Of a DNA stretch of 64,000 nucleotides, positions 47,146 to 58,794 are shown piece after piece. A program made the translations under genes and the position numbers. The stretch covers positions 62,001 through 126,000 of the forward strand of contig QANY01007217.1 in assembly GCA_003255025.1 (NCBI GenBank), written 5' to 3'. The DNA comes from Datisca glomerata. Taxonomy: Eukaryota > Streptophyta > Magnoliopsida > Cucurbitales > Datiscaceae. The notes below the pieces were generated by a model. It had not been told where the DNA came from. It made no database searches and saw only the letters and a program-made list of their open reading frames with translations. Each line of letters starts with the position of its first letter. The stretch's first letter is position 1.

Positions 47146-47575
47146 CAGAGTGCATCCCCTTGACAAGCACCATCTCGAGTGTCTCTTCTCTTGTGGATTC
47201 CTTAAAAGTGTGCCCTCATCAAAACACAAAAGGCATAGTTAATAGCAGTAGATCTCTTTTGATAATGAAAGAAAGAAAGAAAGAAGAAATTCTGTGTATC
47301 ATATCAGGGCAAAAGTTGCATTCAATTAATCACGACGTACATTAAACGGTAAGCAGTACGTAGCTGTCTATGTCGGGTTTATTAACGTCACTAATTAATT
47401 AAGACGTGGATCAAGAGCCACATGGTGCAAAAAGAGGCACGTGGTTGATGATCATAATTCATATATTATTGTACCGTCTCCTAGATGGTGGTTTAGCCTC
47501 ATTCATCACTTATCTATTTTATATCACATTCAAATTATTATTTTAAGTGATGTATCATTCATGATCAAAATTTGG

Positions 47576-48162
47576 TAGGAATGTTAAAATCACACTTGTG
47601 AGTCACTGAACCTATGAGGATCCGTCTCTAATAGGTGAAGTTTTAGTGAATAAATGAGTGAAGCAGCGCGTATGAGGTCATCATAAAACTCACGCGGGTA
47701 CGAGATGAGAATAGATATAATAATAGTCTCCATTTCGTTAGCTGTTCTGTCTCCACCTAAATTGTTATATATATATATATATATTTAAAAATTGTATTCA
47801 ACTATAACATTATATCACAACCCAACTTTGACATTAAATTTTTAATTTCTCATTACACTTATTATTTTAATCCTCAAAATAAGATAATTCATATATTATT
47901 TTTCTCCCAAAATATCTTCATTACCGTTCTCTTTATTACAATTATTCGTTATCGTTCTCTTTGCGCTGTCACCGTCTCAGACCACACGTCTGAGAAGTTT
48001 TAAACATAATCTAGCTTAAAAAGAAAAATGAAACATGTTGATAACCGAATCTTAATGAAGAGTTCTCATCCCCATTGTATATCTTCATAAATGGAAAATG
48101 GGTCGGAATGAAGTTGACGTATCAAAGTGCGTCCGCTCCGTCCGCGGCATTTGACATCCCTA
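47576..48162. mobile_element. hAT-like MITE
   Basis: A 587-bp element with inverted termini TAGGAATGTTAAAA and TAGGGATGTCAAAT, flanked by AAATTTGG (47568-47575) and GAATTTGG (48163-48170), an 8-bp duplication with one mismatch. No transposase. The terminus differs from the other two MITEs of this window, so it is a separate family. Confidence 0.78.
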
Positions 48163-48430
48163 GAATTTGGTACCCAACTCTATCTCTATCTCCCTAGGAA
48201 ATGGAGGGGAAATAACATAATATATTAAGTTATTCTGCGCAAATTAGCTAGAACCAATTAGGATTTTTGTAACCAGCTAATATAATCAATTTGTGTCCGA
48301 GTTTCTCTATAATTAATTAAGAAATTATGTTTTCAAAATTAATTGTCTCATTCCTACGTCTACTCTGCAATTTTTCTTTTTCTGACAATCAAGCTATATC
48401 TCTTTTTCTGACAATCAAACCTGGAAAACT

Positions 48431-48584
48431 GAGTTGATGGTTCTGAAAGTGTGGAACATCTCTTTTATGGGCTATAATTTTTCAGTATTGTGGGTTGCTG
48501 GATTATTCAGATTTTGGCTGAGATCATTGGCTTCGGTGGCTTTGTGTGCAGATCAAACGGGGGAGCTTTAGACAAAAAAAAAAG
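48431..48584 (+). mobile_element. 5'-truncated LINE fragment with poly-A
   Basis: Flanked by the perfect 13-bp duplication AACCTGGAAAACT (48418-48430 and 48585-48597) and ending in a run of ten A. The insert encodes SESVEHLFYGL, like the end of the zf-RVT region of LINE ORF2. This is a classic short retrotransposed piece. It is inserted on the plus strand, opposite to the large LINE. Confidence 0.82.
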
Positions 48585-49189
48585 AACCTGGAAAACTTAC
48601 ATGATCAGTCAATTTTTACGGCCAGAGTGGCTAGCTAGTATCAAAATCTATATGTTTTGATTACTTCAACTCATTTGATTAGTTAAGACAAATCAAACAC
48701 ATGTTAATAATGCACAATAATACATACGTACACCAATAGATTACTGTTGCTAGGGGAAAAAAGGTGTAATTTTCAGGAAGAAAGACAAAATATATATCTA
48801 AAAACTCGAATCAATAATAATAGCCTATCCGTAATTGACAAATCATCATTCTATCGAATAATTTCTTGATAGTTATCCTTTTACTTACATATGTTGTCCC
48901 CCTTCCATTCTAACGACATAACCTCTTTGACAACTACTCTTATGAAAGATAATCCATAAGAATTTTCCACTGAGACCAAAGTAATTACGCAACAATTTTA
49001 TTAATTTAATTAATATTACCTGAAACGCTTATTATAAGGAGCTAGTTTCCATCATCCAATATTCAATTATAACATGGAGAGAGCTGATGCAGAGACCCCC
49101 GTATGATCATTCAGACAGTGCAGTGGTCAAGATGGGGAAGATGGGCACATGAAGAACTCACTCACTGATCACTCTTAACTGTACAAATT

Positions 49190-49192
<3 letters not shown>

Positions 49193-49230
<38 letters not shown>
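49193..49230. repeat. (GA)n microsatellite
   Basis: Uninterrupted GA dinucleotide run of about 19 units. Confidence 0.97.
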
Positions 49231-49234
<4 letters not shown>

Positions 49235-49415
49235 TCATGAAGAGGTTATGAGTAAGTAATGCACGTGCCCTGCTTCTCCATCCTGCTCATCGCGCACCCC
49301 TTATCGCTTCAGGCTGAGTTAGGTGTAGCTCATGCGCCAGTACTCATCTACCGAGTTAAGCTAGCCATGACCCAAGAGAGATCTAAGAGGGTTGAGAGAT
49401 GAGAAGTTGGGGAAG

Positions 49416-49447
<32 letters not shown>

Positions 49448-52400
49448 TCTGATATCTTAATTAATCCATGATTATAACAAATTAATTAAGCAAATGACGT
49501 GTAATTAAAAGAAATGAAAGGGGCAACTTATAATTAAGGTAAGATTATGGGATCATTTGTGAAATTGTAAACATAATACCTTGTCATTACAACTAGCACT
49601 AGGACCACGTGTACGTACGTAGGCCTCCATCACTTTGGTACCTAAATCGCCTTTGTCATCTTCTTCTCCTATGCTGATACCCATCTGATAGTATTTTTTT
49701 CGTCATGATCCGACTCAAGAGTGTAAGCTATATATAAATTACTAATTACCGTATGATCTTTTGTAATATATTCAACTAAGACAGACTTACATTTCTGTTT
49801 TGTACATGAACAAAAACAAAATCGACAATCTTAGGCTAATTTTTTTTATCAAGCAGGATGAGATATAATATGAGATTTGAACTCTTGATCTTAAAATTGA
49901 AAAACTCACGTGTAATAATTTGACCTAAAAATGATGGTAATGGTTACCTCTACTAGTTAGATGGAAGTAAAAAATTAGAAATAAATGATAAAACTGAAGA
50001 CATTATCGGGTTACTATCAGCAGTGATGTACATAGCAAAGCAGGAAAAACTTTAACCAATTAGACATGAAACTACTTTTAGGAGTGCTATTTACTGCCAT
50101 ATTTCGCGAACTCTATTCCCCCACCGACACTGTGTAGTACACGTGGGAGCTCTTTGTAGCTCAAACACAATATTTTCAATATTTATAGATTTCTATGCCC
50201 AATTTTCCAAATCGCCATAGTATATAGTTTTATATGTTGCTCCCTAATTGTCGACATTTATGTGTATTCAGGCATTTTTCTCATCTTGAAGAATGAAGAA
50301 ATTTACTGACAATTTGTTTTTTGTGATTTAGGGAAAATTGATGAATAGATAAATAAATGTATTTTTGAAGAAATATATAATTTCACATCAGTTAAGAATA
50401 TATCTTGGTCTAAGAATATTGTCTTATAACATAGTTTATGAGTTGAGGAATGTTTGAAGCTTATATTCTTAGTACACGACATGTTCTCAACCGATAGAAG
50501 ATTATAAATTTACAACCCTTCTCATGTGCACATCGATCCTTCTGATCCTTGTCACGTGAAAATATTATATGAGAACATCCATACTTGAGTTGGCTCAAAC
50601 TTTTGTGGTAACCGATAAATTCACATGACATTGAAATGAAAAATACTAAGTTCAAACTCTTATATCAATTAATCCTCTTCTCTATTTAAAAAATTAAACT
50701 TTTACGTATCAGGATCATTAAAAAATTAGACTGAGTGTTAAGAATTAATTTAAAATATAAGTTCACTGTAACTCAACCGTTATAAGGCAATTGAGTAAGA
50801 TTTTCCAAGAATTTTGTTTAATAATTTGCTCAAGCTAAAAAAAACACATTTGAGGGTTTTGTTATGGAGGAAAAATATGTTTTGGGGGCATAGTCCCTTG
50901 CAAAGACAAAAACTGTGGGGGCAAATATATTGAACTGGAGTGGCAAGGCTTGTATTATTAATGAACTTTTTGTTATTTGTTGGGATTTTTTCCCATTATG
51001 CATAGTTGAAGGAGAGTGACGTGTAGGGCTTAAAAACCCTTCATGATTGTACTGATTGTCGTTTTTACTAGGACTGCCTCCCTTTATTGACTCCCACTTC
51101 CCTTTCCATGTTTAGGTCGACGATGCTTCTCATGTCCAAGAAAAAAATTATAGAAGCGAAGAGATTGATCTTTTCCTTTACGTTTTCTTTTTTAATATTT
51201 TAATTCTAAACTTTGAGTTTTCAAAGGAGTAAAGTGTCTATATGGCTTTTCGATTAGACATCACTTTCTTTAACGTTTCATGACAAGATTCTCTATTATG
51301 ATTTTCAGTATTTCAGAAATTATATTATTTATATTTATAGTTTTATTCTCTTGTGACGGATGAGTTTAAAAGATAATAATAGAATAATATTTAAACGTGG
51401 TTATACTAATTTATTTATGTCTATGAGTATTTCATTATTCTCATCATATTATATATCAGTATTAATTTAACGTACTGAACATAAATCTTGTTACATTCAA
51501 ATTTAAATTCAACACATGTAAATCATACATTATCTTTGATAAAATACAATATTCTCGATCGAACTTAAACAATTCACTAGCGTAAAAATCATATTCAGCA
51601 CAAGTTAAATATTTTGATTAGCCTCTTAGATATCCTCTCATGAGATAGAGTCATCATCTTATGACTATCATCTATCTCTTAAGACAATGTCGCTCATCAC
51701 AAGATGTTCCTTTTAGGGTAGACCATAGAGCCACCATTCACTATTTATCAAAGAAGATCCTTAAACCCTACTCACTAACATCTCATATTTATAGAAATTC
51801 AAACTCTAATCTCTTTCATATTTAGAATAGAAATATCATTTTCACTTCAATTTCCTAAAATATCTCAATGAATCAAAATTTGAACTTTTGTAGAGTCTCT
51901 GGGATCAAAATCTTAAGATTTTGAAATTGTCTTGTATTTGAATATTTGTCTTTGACTCTCTAGGTTCTTCTAGTTATTTTGTATATAATACAAGAAGAAA
52001 TTCTGTGTGTTTGTTGATCAGTATCGACATCTTTACATTGTTTAAAATATCTTTACATAAATCTCACATACAATGATCTAATGTTAGATCTCTTGATGGT
52101 ATATCAAGACCAATCCTACCACAGATTTTTCGTGTTTGTATTTATATGAAAATTAGAATATATGTGAAAGAAAGATGGGTCAGGTGATTTGCTTGTGAGT
52201 AGATACGCACCCATGTTCCCCTTCAAAGGATTGTGGGAGATGATCTTCAGCTGCCCATGAGAAAGCAATAAATATTAAGTACATCTAATCTAGACTCTAG
52301 AGCAATGAATTCATGGCCCATGATATAATTAGTACCTATTTATATAATTAATTACGGTAATTTCAAAGATTAAAAACTTAAAATTAGACCCAGGCCCATC

Positions 52401-55384
52401 ATTTCCCTAGCTATCTAACTTATCCTTAATTATGTACATGAAATTATCATTTCAAACATATGTCTAATCATATGTCTAATCAGCCTATAATTAAACGGTC
52501 AAAATTTGAAAAAAAAAAAAACTCTTATCTCCAAATTTTAGAATTATTCTTTTATCACGTTCCTTTCTAATCCTAAAGAAATCTGATCTCATTTTTCGGT
52601 AAAAAAAAATTTATCATTCTGTTTTCTTTTATTTTTATAATAATTTTTTTTTCTACATCTAGATTTTGATCTATGATGATTTTTTTCATAGATCTAGATC
52701 TATGATATTTTCCTTCAATAACATTTATTTTATAAGACTGTCTTCGATAGATCTTGTCCAGATCTATAAGTTTTAATGATCGATTGTGTTAGATTTTTTA
52801 TTAAATCATGTCAGACAAATTTTTTGATTGACAAATGTACTAAGAACGAGTTAAGATGAAAAATTATATATTATACTCTATGTTTGTTCAGTAATTTTCT
52901 TATTTTATGACTAATTTATATATTTTGATTATTATATCTTTCTGTCCATGTTTGGAGAAAAAAAATGTCTACTCCATCTTGTGAAGAGTCAAAGGCTTGC
53001 TCCCACAAATTTCTAACCTCAATCTGACCAAAATCAAATGCAACGCGTGGCAATGCATGCGGATCAAAACTAGGCAAGTGAAATTAATTATATATATGGG
53101 ATTAATCAACAGTAAAATGTGGCAATAGCCGCTCATCAAATAAGATAACATTTGCTACTGTTATATGTTCATATCATGATCCTGATTAATGTGTATTATA
53201 TTTTAATCAAACCACATCTTACTTATGGCCTGGATTATATTGTTTGGGCGGTGCGTTTCATTGAACTGGCATTCCACTCACTAAGGCATATTGATGGAGC
53301 TAAGAGTATGTAGTAGCTGACAAATTAAGCAAGTTTTAGAATGACAAAGCCTAAGAAAAAGAAGGATGCAATTCAGGGAATGCCGTTTTGGAATTAGATT
53401 TATATTATCTTAGTAGTCATCTTAATCTTCTAATTTACATTGACATCATGTTCAAAAAAAAATAATTGTTAACTAAGAATTTAAGAGAGGGCTAGAACTA
53501 AGTTTGAGTGGAACCTGAGCTGGTTTTCAGGAAAATAGACGGACACAAGCCATGGAATTAGGTATAGGGCGTTCCATTAGAATTTTGTATAATTAATGGA
53601 CGTAGCACTTACAAACAGTGGGAGGAGATAGTTATAATTAATATGGCCAATATGTAATGTTAATTAATTTGATCAGTAATCAGGTTATCCATAACATATT
53701 TGAGGCGCGTCCTGTAATCTCTCGTTTACATGTAACCCACGATTCCAACTCGTATTTTCCACTAATCTTACACTTATATGCATAAAAAAAATTTAATGTC
53801 AAAGCATAATCTGGTTTTAGAAACATTGATTTTAGCATGCTTTGGCATTAGCTAACTAAGACGATATATCTTTGACAAAAAAAACTAACACGTTGTATAG
53901 AATATTTTTAATTATTTTTTACGTTACCCATCACCTAGAAATTTTTAGTGATAATGCTCTATTAGAAATGTTAGAAAAAATGAACGAAACGAGTAATAAG
54001 AAGTAAAACGACGCAGATACTTTCCAACTAAAAGTAAAGTTCTCACTGATGGTATAGTTAATTTAAACGAGCTCTAAGATCACATGTTTCGAAATAAAAT
54101 TAATTATTCAATTACAAAAGGAAATCCAATTAGAGATAAGTTGCCCATGAGCATCATGGCATAGGTAAAAGGGAATAAGGTGGCAAGCCTCCCCATCTTT
54201 CGCGCATCTTGTTCATCCAACATGACATGAATCATCGAATGGAGTTAGCATAGAATGAAGGGGACGACCCTAATATTATGTTGGCAAAACCAACTTCTTG
54301 GGTTGCGGGCATAATAGAGCGGACTCAGATCACGGCGCATTGTAACTAAGAGAACTATTCCATTTAGGGCGAGACAGAATGAGAGCGCATGAGCGATTTG
54401 GTGTCCGAGCCAATTGGTCACATGATGACTACTTCACTTTTCAGATTAGTATATATTAACTAGACAACCTTAGAACATATGGAGATAAAGAAAAGGATGA
54501 AGTGAAAGAGAAAGGAAAATCTGAGGCTTTTTTCAGGCAATCGAAAGATCGAAACAGAATGTGGTTGAATGCCTTGATTACACAAATATGCCTTCTCTAG
54601 TTTTCAACCGTATAAAAATTTTAGTTTCATTGTACATGCAAATAGTTCATAGAAAAAACTGTTCTCAAACTATACTGATAACTTAGCATTATTTGTCACA
54701 TTCTTTATTTGTTTACATGCTGTAATTGTATAAATAATACTGGAGAGAAGATGAATTCTTACAAAGAAGTACCAGTTATGAAGGTATTTTATAAAAAAAA
54801 TTGTATAAACTTATTTTTATGTAATTATGGAACTAATGTCATTGTAGGGTTTGAAACTATGGACATTGGTTCTCTCCTCGTCTTTTTCTCTATTTGCCCA
54901 TCCTTGACTTTTTATTACAATCGTCCATCACCGTTATAAAGATTCAACGATTATTTTGATTTCGTTTCATTAAAATTTCATCATCTCAATCTTATATGTC
55001 ATTAATTGTTTTCAAATTATTAACCTTAATATATTTATTATACATATTATCTTTCCACAATATATTTACACCATAATAAAAAAAGAAATTTTTGTATTTT
55101 AAGTCACTTCATTAGCATTTTTTCCTTCGAATTCTAAATTGGGAATCTATAATTTTAGAAGAGCTAGGTATGATTCTCTTTACGATAAAATGTTGGGATC
55201 GTAAGAATTAAAAGACAGGATGTAAATTATTTATACAACTACACTACAATAAGTTAAGGATAATTTTATCAAGAAAAAATTCACGGTATGGATGTTGATC
55301 TATTGTGGTCCTTAGATTACATTTGGAGCAATCTGAGCCACACAAAGCCCAGCATGTAGCATGTTTTAATATTTTTAGGTATGT

Positions 55385-56135
55385 TTAGTTCACCAAATAT
55401 ATATTGGGGTTCACCAAATATGTAATAGAGTTCACCAATTACATAGTGAGATTCACCAAATACGTACAAAAAATAATTCTTGAAGAGGTTTACCAATTAC
55501 GTACTCGAAGTCACCAACTACGTAGTGAGGTTCACCAATTATATACAAAAGAATAATTCTTGGAGGGTTCATCGATTACGTAGTGAAGTTCACCAATTAC
55601 GTAGTAGGGTTCACCAAATAGGTACACAAAAATAATTCTTAGATGGGTTCATCAATTACGTAGTGGGGTTCACCAATTACGTAATTGGGTTCACCAATTA
55701 CGTAATTGGGTTCACCAAATACGTACAACAGAATAATTTTTGGAGGGGTTCACCAATTACGTACTGGGGTTCAGCAATTACGTAGTGAAATTCACCAAAT
55801 ACATACAAAAGAATAATTCTTGGAATGGTTCACCAATTACGTACTGGGGTTCACTAATTACGTAGTGGGGTTCACCAATTAGGTAGTGAGGTTCACCAAA
55901 TACATATAAAATAATAATTCTTGGAGGGTTTCACCAATTACCTACTGGAGTTCACCAAATACGTAGTGGGGTTCATCAATTACGTAGTAGAATTCACCAA
56001 ATACATACAAAAGAATAATTCTTGGAGAGGTTCACCAATAACGTAGTGGGGTTCACCAAATATGTACAAAAGAATAATTCTTGGATGGGTTCACCAACTA
56101 CGTAGTGGGGTTCACCAATTATGTACTAGGGTTCC
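55385..56135. repeat. Two-level tandem repeat array, monomer about 21 bp
   Basis: The monomer TTCACCAATTACGTAGTGGGG, with variants TTCACCAAATACGTAC and TTCACCAATTACGTACTGG, is repeated throughout. The longer motif AGAATAATTCTTGGAGGGG recurs at irregular spacing (about 60-100 bp; starts near 55470, 55550, 55632, 55728, 55810, 55911, 56010, 56070), so several monomers form a higher-order unit. TACGTA within the monomer is palindromic. The array lies 250 bp upstream of the Tat/Ogre LTR. Confidence 0.9.
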
Positions 56136-56149
56136 TCAATCTATTCCGG

Positions 56150-56275
56150 CGGTTTCTCTAACCAATACCGACGATTTTGGGCCCAATACCAGCGATTTTG
56201 GTGCCCAAAACCGGCATTTTTTGGCCCAATGCCGATGGTTCTGGCACCAATATCGGCGGTTTTGGGGGTTCCTTG
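56150..56275. repeat. Short CCGRCGATTTTGG tandem repeat
   Basis: Five or so diverged repeats of about 24 bp (ACCGACGATTTTGGGCCCAAT, ACCAGCGATTTTGGTGCCC, and so on) directly follow the TTCACCAATTACG array but share no sequence with it. Open frames on both strands here are repeat artefacts. Confidence 0.75.
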
Positions 56276-56605
56276 CATTTTTCCCTTTTTTGGCGATTTT
56301 GTTGTTTTACGATGATTTTGCATCAATATAATAGTTTTTAGGACCTATTTATGACAGTTAAGAATGTATTATTGATAATTTTTGTAGATACCGTATTATA
56401 TCCGGTCTAATACATGAAATATACATGTTTTATATTTTGGCTCTTATAATAATCCAAGACTATATGTATTATTTGAAAATTAATCTAATACTAAAATAAG
56501 AAAAGTGGTCCAAAGACTAAAAAGTAAAAATTGAAAAAAAAAAGACTAAAAAAATAAAAATTGAAAAAAAGACTAAAAGTAAAAAAGGCAAACCCTAATT
56601 TTGCG

Positions 56606-56613
56606 TATAAATA
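56606..56613 (+). promoter_or_regulatory. TATA box in the Tat/Ogre LTR
   Basis: GCGTATAAATAGGAATGAAG, a good TATA box, about 220 bp into the LTR. Transcription would start some 30 bp downstream, so the R region would include the triplicated 21-bp motif at 56679. Confidence 0.75.
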
Positions 56614-56678
56614 GGAATGAAGTCTTCACTTAAGGAGATGTCTTTTGGGAGTAAAAAAAAGGAGGCAGTCATTTTTTA

Positions 56679-56737
56679 GAGTGAGAAAGAGAGGGGTTGG
56701 AGTGAGAAAGAGAGGGGTTGGAGTGAGAAAGAGAGGT
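56679..56737 (+). repeat. Triplicated 21-bp motif in the LTR
   Basis: GAGTGAGAAAGAGAGGGGTTG at 56679-56699 and 56700-56720 and a third partial copy at 56721-56737, just downstream of the TATA box. Purine-only except for the T bases; probably in the transcribed leader. Confidence 0.9.
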
Positions 56738-58166
56738 GATTTTAGATAGAGGAAGAGGTTCTACACTTCTATTATCTTCATCTTCTTCCATTTCTTCTTC
56801 TCAAGGTAGCTTAATTGTTTGGTACATTTGTTCATAGTATATTTTGTTCATCTCTCTTCTTTATATGAATGTAGTTGATATCTTTTGTATTTTTATACAT
56901 AAGTGGATTGTTCATTCTTTATCATTTCTCCTCATTTAAATCTTAACATTTTAATTTCATGTTTTGATAATTTCTTTACAAGTTGAATATTGAGATGTCT
57001 TTGTCATCAACTTAATTAATGAGGATGATAATAAAGCTTTTGAGGGGTGAAAAAATTAACCAAATGTGAATCAACCATTTTAAGGGGTTGAAAGTGTACA
57101 TTTGATGCAAAGATCCCCTAGGATAATTTTCTCACACATAACAATGCACAAAATAGAGAGTAAAACCTCTATACAAGATTATGCAAATATCTAAGTTGTG
57201 AAATTTTTAATTTTTCTACAAAGTCTTTTCTTTTTTTAAAATATTATGTTCATCATTTTGTGACACTTGTTTGAATTAATTATCATCCATGATCATCCCC
57301 TTTGCTATTTGATTAGCAATGACTAATGAGGGAATGAAAGAAAAATGACAATTAGTAGACTAAGTAGTCAAAAAACAGACATATTTATGTAAAAAAAATA
57401 TTATTTATTTTTCATCATTTTTTTTCAATTTATTTATTTATTTATTTAATAATATTATTAATNTACTTCCATTTTGTTGTAATTATTAACATTAATTTCC
57501 TTTACATGTTTATTTATTTAGAATTCTTGCATCGTCATGCTTATAATGTAATTCTTGCATTATTCCTTTATTATTATAATTAATGTTCATGTATGTGTGG
57601 ATTATAATTTTAATAATTAGATTTAGATTTTATTACTTCTTTTATTTAATTTTCACTAAAAAAGGCCGACGATAGACTTTGAGATTTTTGGGATACCAAA
57701 CTTCTCGAACTACTGATGTGAGAAGTGATTCTTGGGATACCGAGAATAACTCTAATAATGCTTTGATTTTAAAAAGATATAAGAATACAAAAAAAAAATA
57801 ATTTTTTTCAATGTTCTTTGAACCACCCATTAAAAGTAATTTATTTTGTTCATTTTTATGATACAAAATGCATCAAATGAGACATTCGAAAATGAATCTC
57901 TTTAACATTTGCCTTAAAATAAAAAATTGGATAGCATTTGATTAAATTTGGTAACCATTTTATAATGGGTGTTGTGGGGTGCTAATACCTTCCTCACACA
58001 CAAACGACTCCCGAACCAACTTTGAGTTTTCGTAGACCAAAAATTTTCATCTTAAAATTGGGTGACCAATCACACCCTAAAATGATTGGTGGCGACTCCA
58101 AATTTATTTTTCCTTAAAAATGAATTTTTTAATTGCCACTCCGCGTCGCACGCACGTTGCAACAGC

Positions 58167-58186
58167 TTGACGACTCCACTGGGGAC
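58167..58186 (+). promoter_or_regulatory. Primer binding site of the Tat/Ogre element
   Basis: TTGACGACTCCACTGGGGAC lies next to the proposed LTR end. GGCGACTCCACTGGGGAC-type sites are usual in Tat/Ogre elements; I recall an arginine tRNA primer for this lineage but cannot confirm it here. Confidence 0.65.
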
Positions 58187-58794
58187 CTTAACAATTGGTC
58201 TAACCATCTTTAGATCAATAAAGAGTCAAGCCAAAATTTCATCATATGCTATCCTTTTGTATTGGTTCTTGTTTCGTTTATATGATATATTAATTTTTTC
58301 GTGACTGTAATTGTACATAAGTTTTTTTTACGAAGTATATTTTTACATAATTTTTACTTTCACACATACACACTAGCCCTATACCAGGGCTTTCTCTTTA
58401 GGATTAGCGAGAATGAGTAGTGGAATGCCTTCGTAGAATTGAGGTTCCCGTGCAGGCTCATGAAAGTTCTCACTCAGGTTGACCCTTTAGGGATACCGTT
58501 TGGGGGGCCCTGTTACTCTATTCAGATAACAGTGTGGACAACCTAGGAGCCTATTAAGATATTTTAGATCCCAACCACACATGTATTATGTTTTCAGAGC
58601 CCACATCATGACCAACGTTAGATTTCTGCTAAAATCATGATCAATTTTGTGCATGTATATATGTCTTGTGTCATTTAAACATGTCTTCTCTTCATTGTTT
58701 TGCTTTTAACTTCATCTTTCTATTTTGCATACATGCATAATGCTGCGTAATGGGATTCTAAAAAAGTATTCAATTCATTCATATTTTAGAGACC
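58187..58794 (+). other. Leader of the Tat/Ogre element
   Basis: About 600 bp without a supported gene between primer site and ORF1. No features beyond AT-rich stretches. Confidence 0.55.

Larger units (their letters stand above)
47163..55384. other. Intergenic region with small elements and microsatellites
   Basis: No coding region is supported. Apart from the elements listed separately (47576-48162, 48431-48584) it has GAAAG repeats near 47270, TA tracts at about 47768-47785 and 49421-49447, a (GA)n run at 49193-49230 and several poly-A/T runs. The open frame at 54709-54939 has no family features. Host regulatory DNA may be present but cannot be recognised from sequence alone. Confidence 0.6.
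56383..58164 (+). repeat. 5' LTR of the Tat/Ogre element
   Basis: Starts TGTAGATACCG, supported by the matching terminus at 1-92, and probably ends CGTTGCAACA just before the primer site, giving 1782 bp. The 3' limit is inferred because the second LTR is outside the window. An alternative end near 58075 is possible, since GGTGGCGACTCC occurs at 58087. Base 57463 is an N. Confidence 0.75.

Noticed and set aside
54709..54939. 76-codon frame with several Cys near the start
   Set aside because: No domain, no splice or neighbour support, and AT-rich codon use like random intergenic frames.
55385..56135. CRISPR-like array of regular repeats
   Set aside because: The repeats are contiguous variants without unique spacers, in a plant nuclear context.
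56062..56331. Overlapping open frames on both strands
   Set aside because: They arise from the short CCGRCGATTTTGG tandem repeat and have no protein features.
57463..57463. Ambiguous base N
   Set aside because: A single uncalled base in the Tat/Ogre LTR, not a biological feature.
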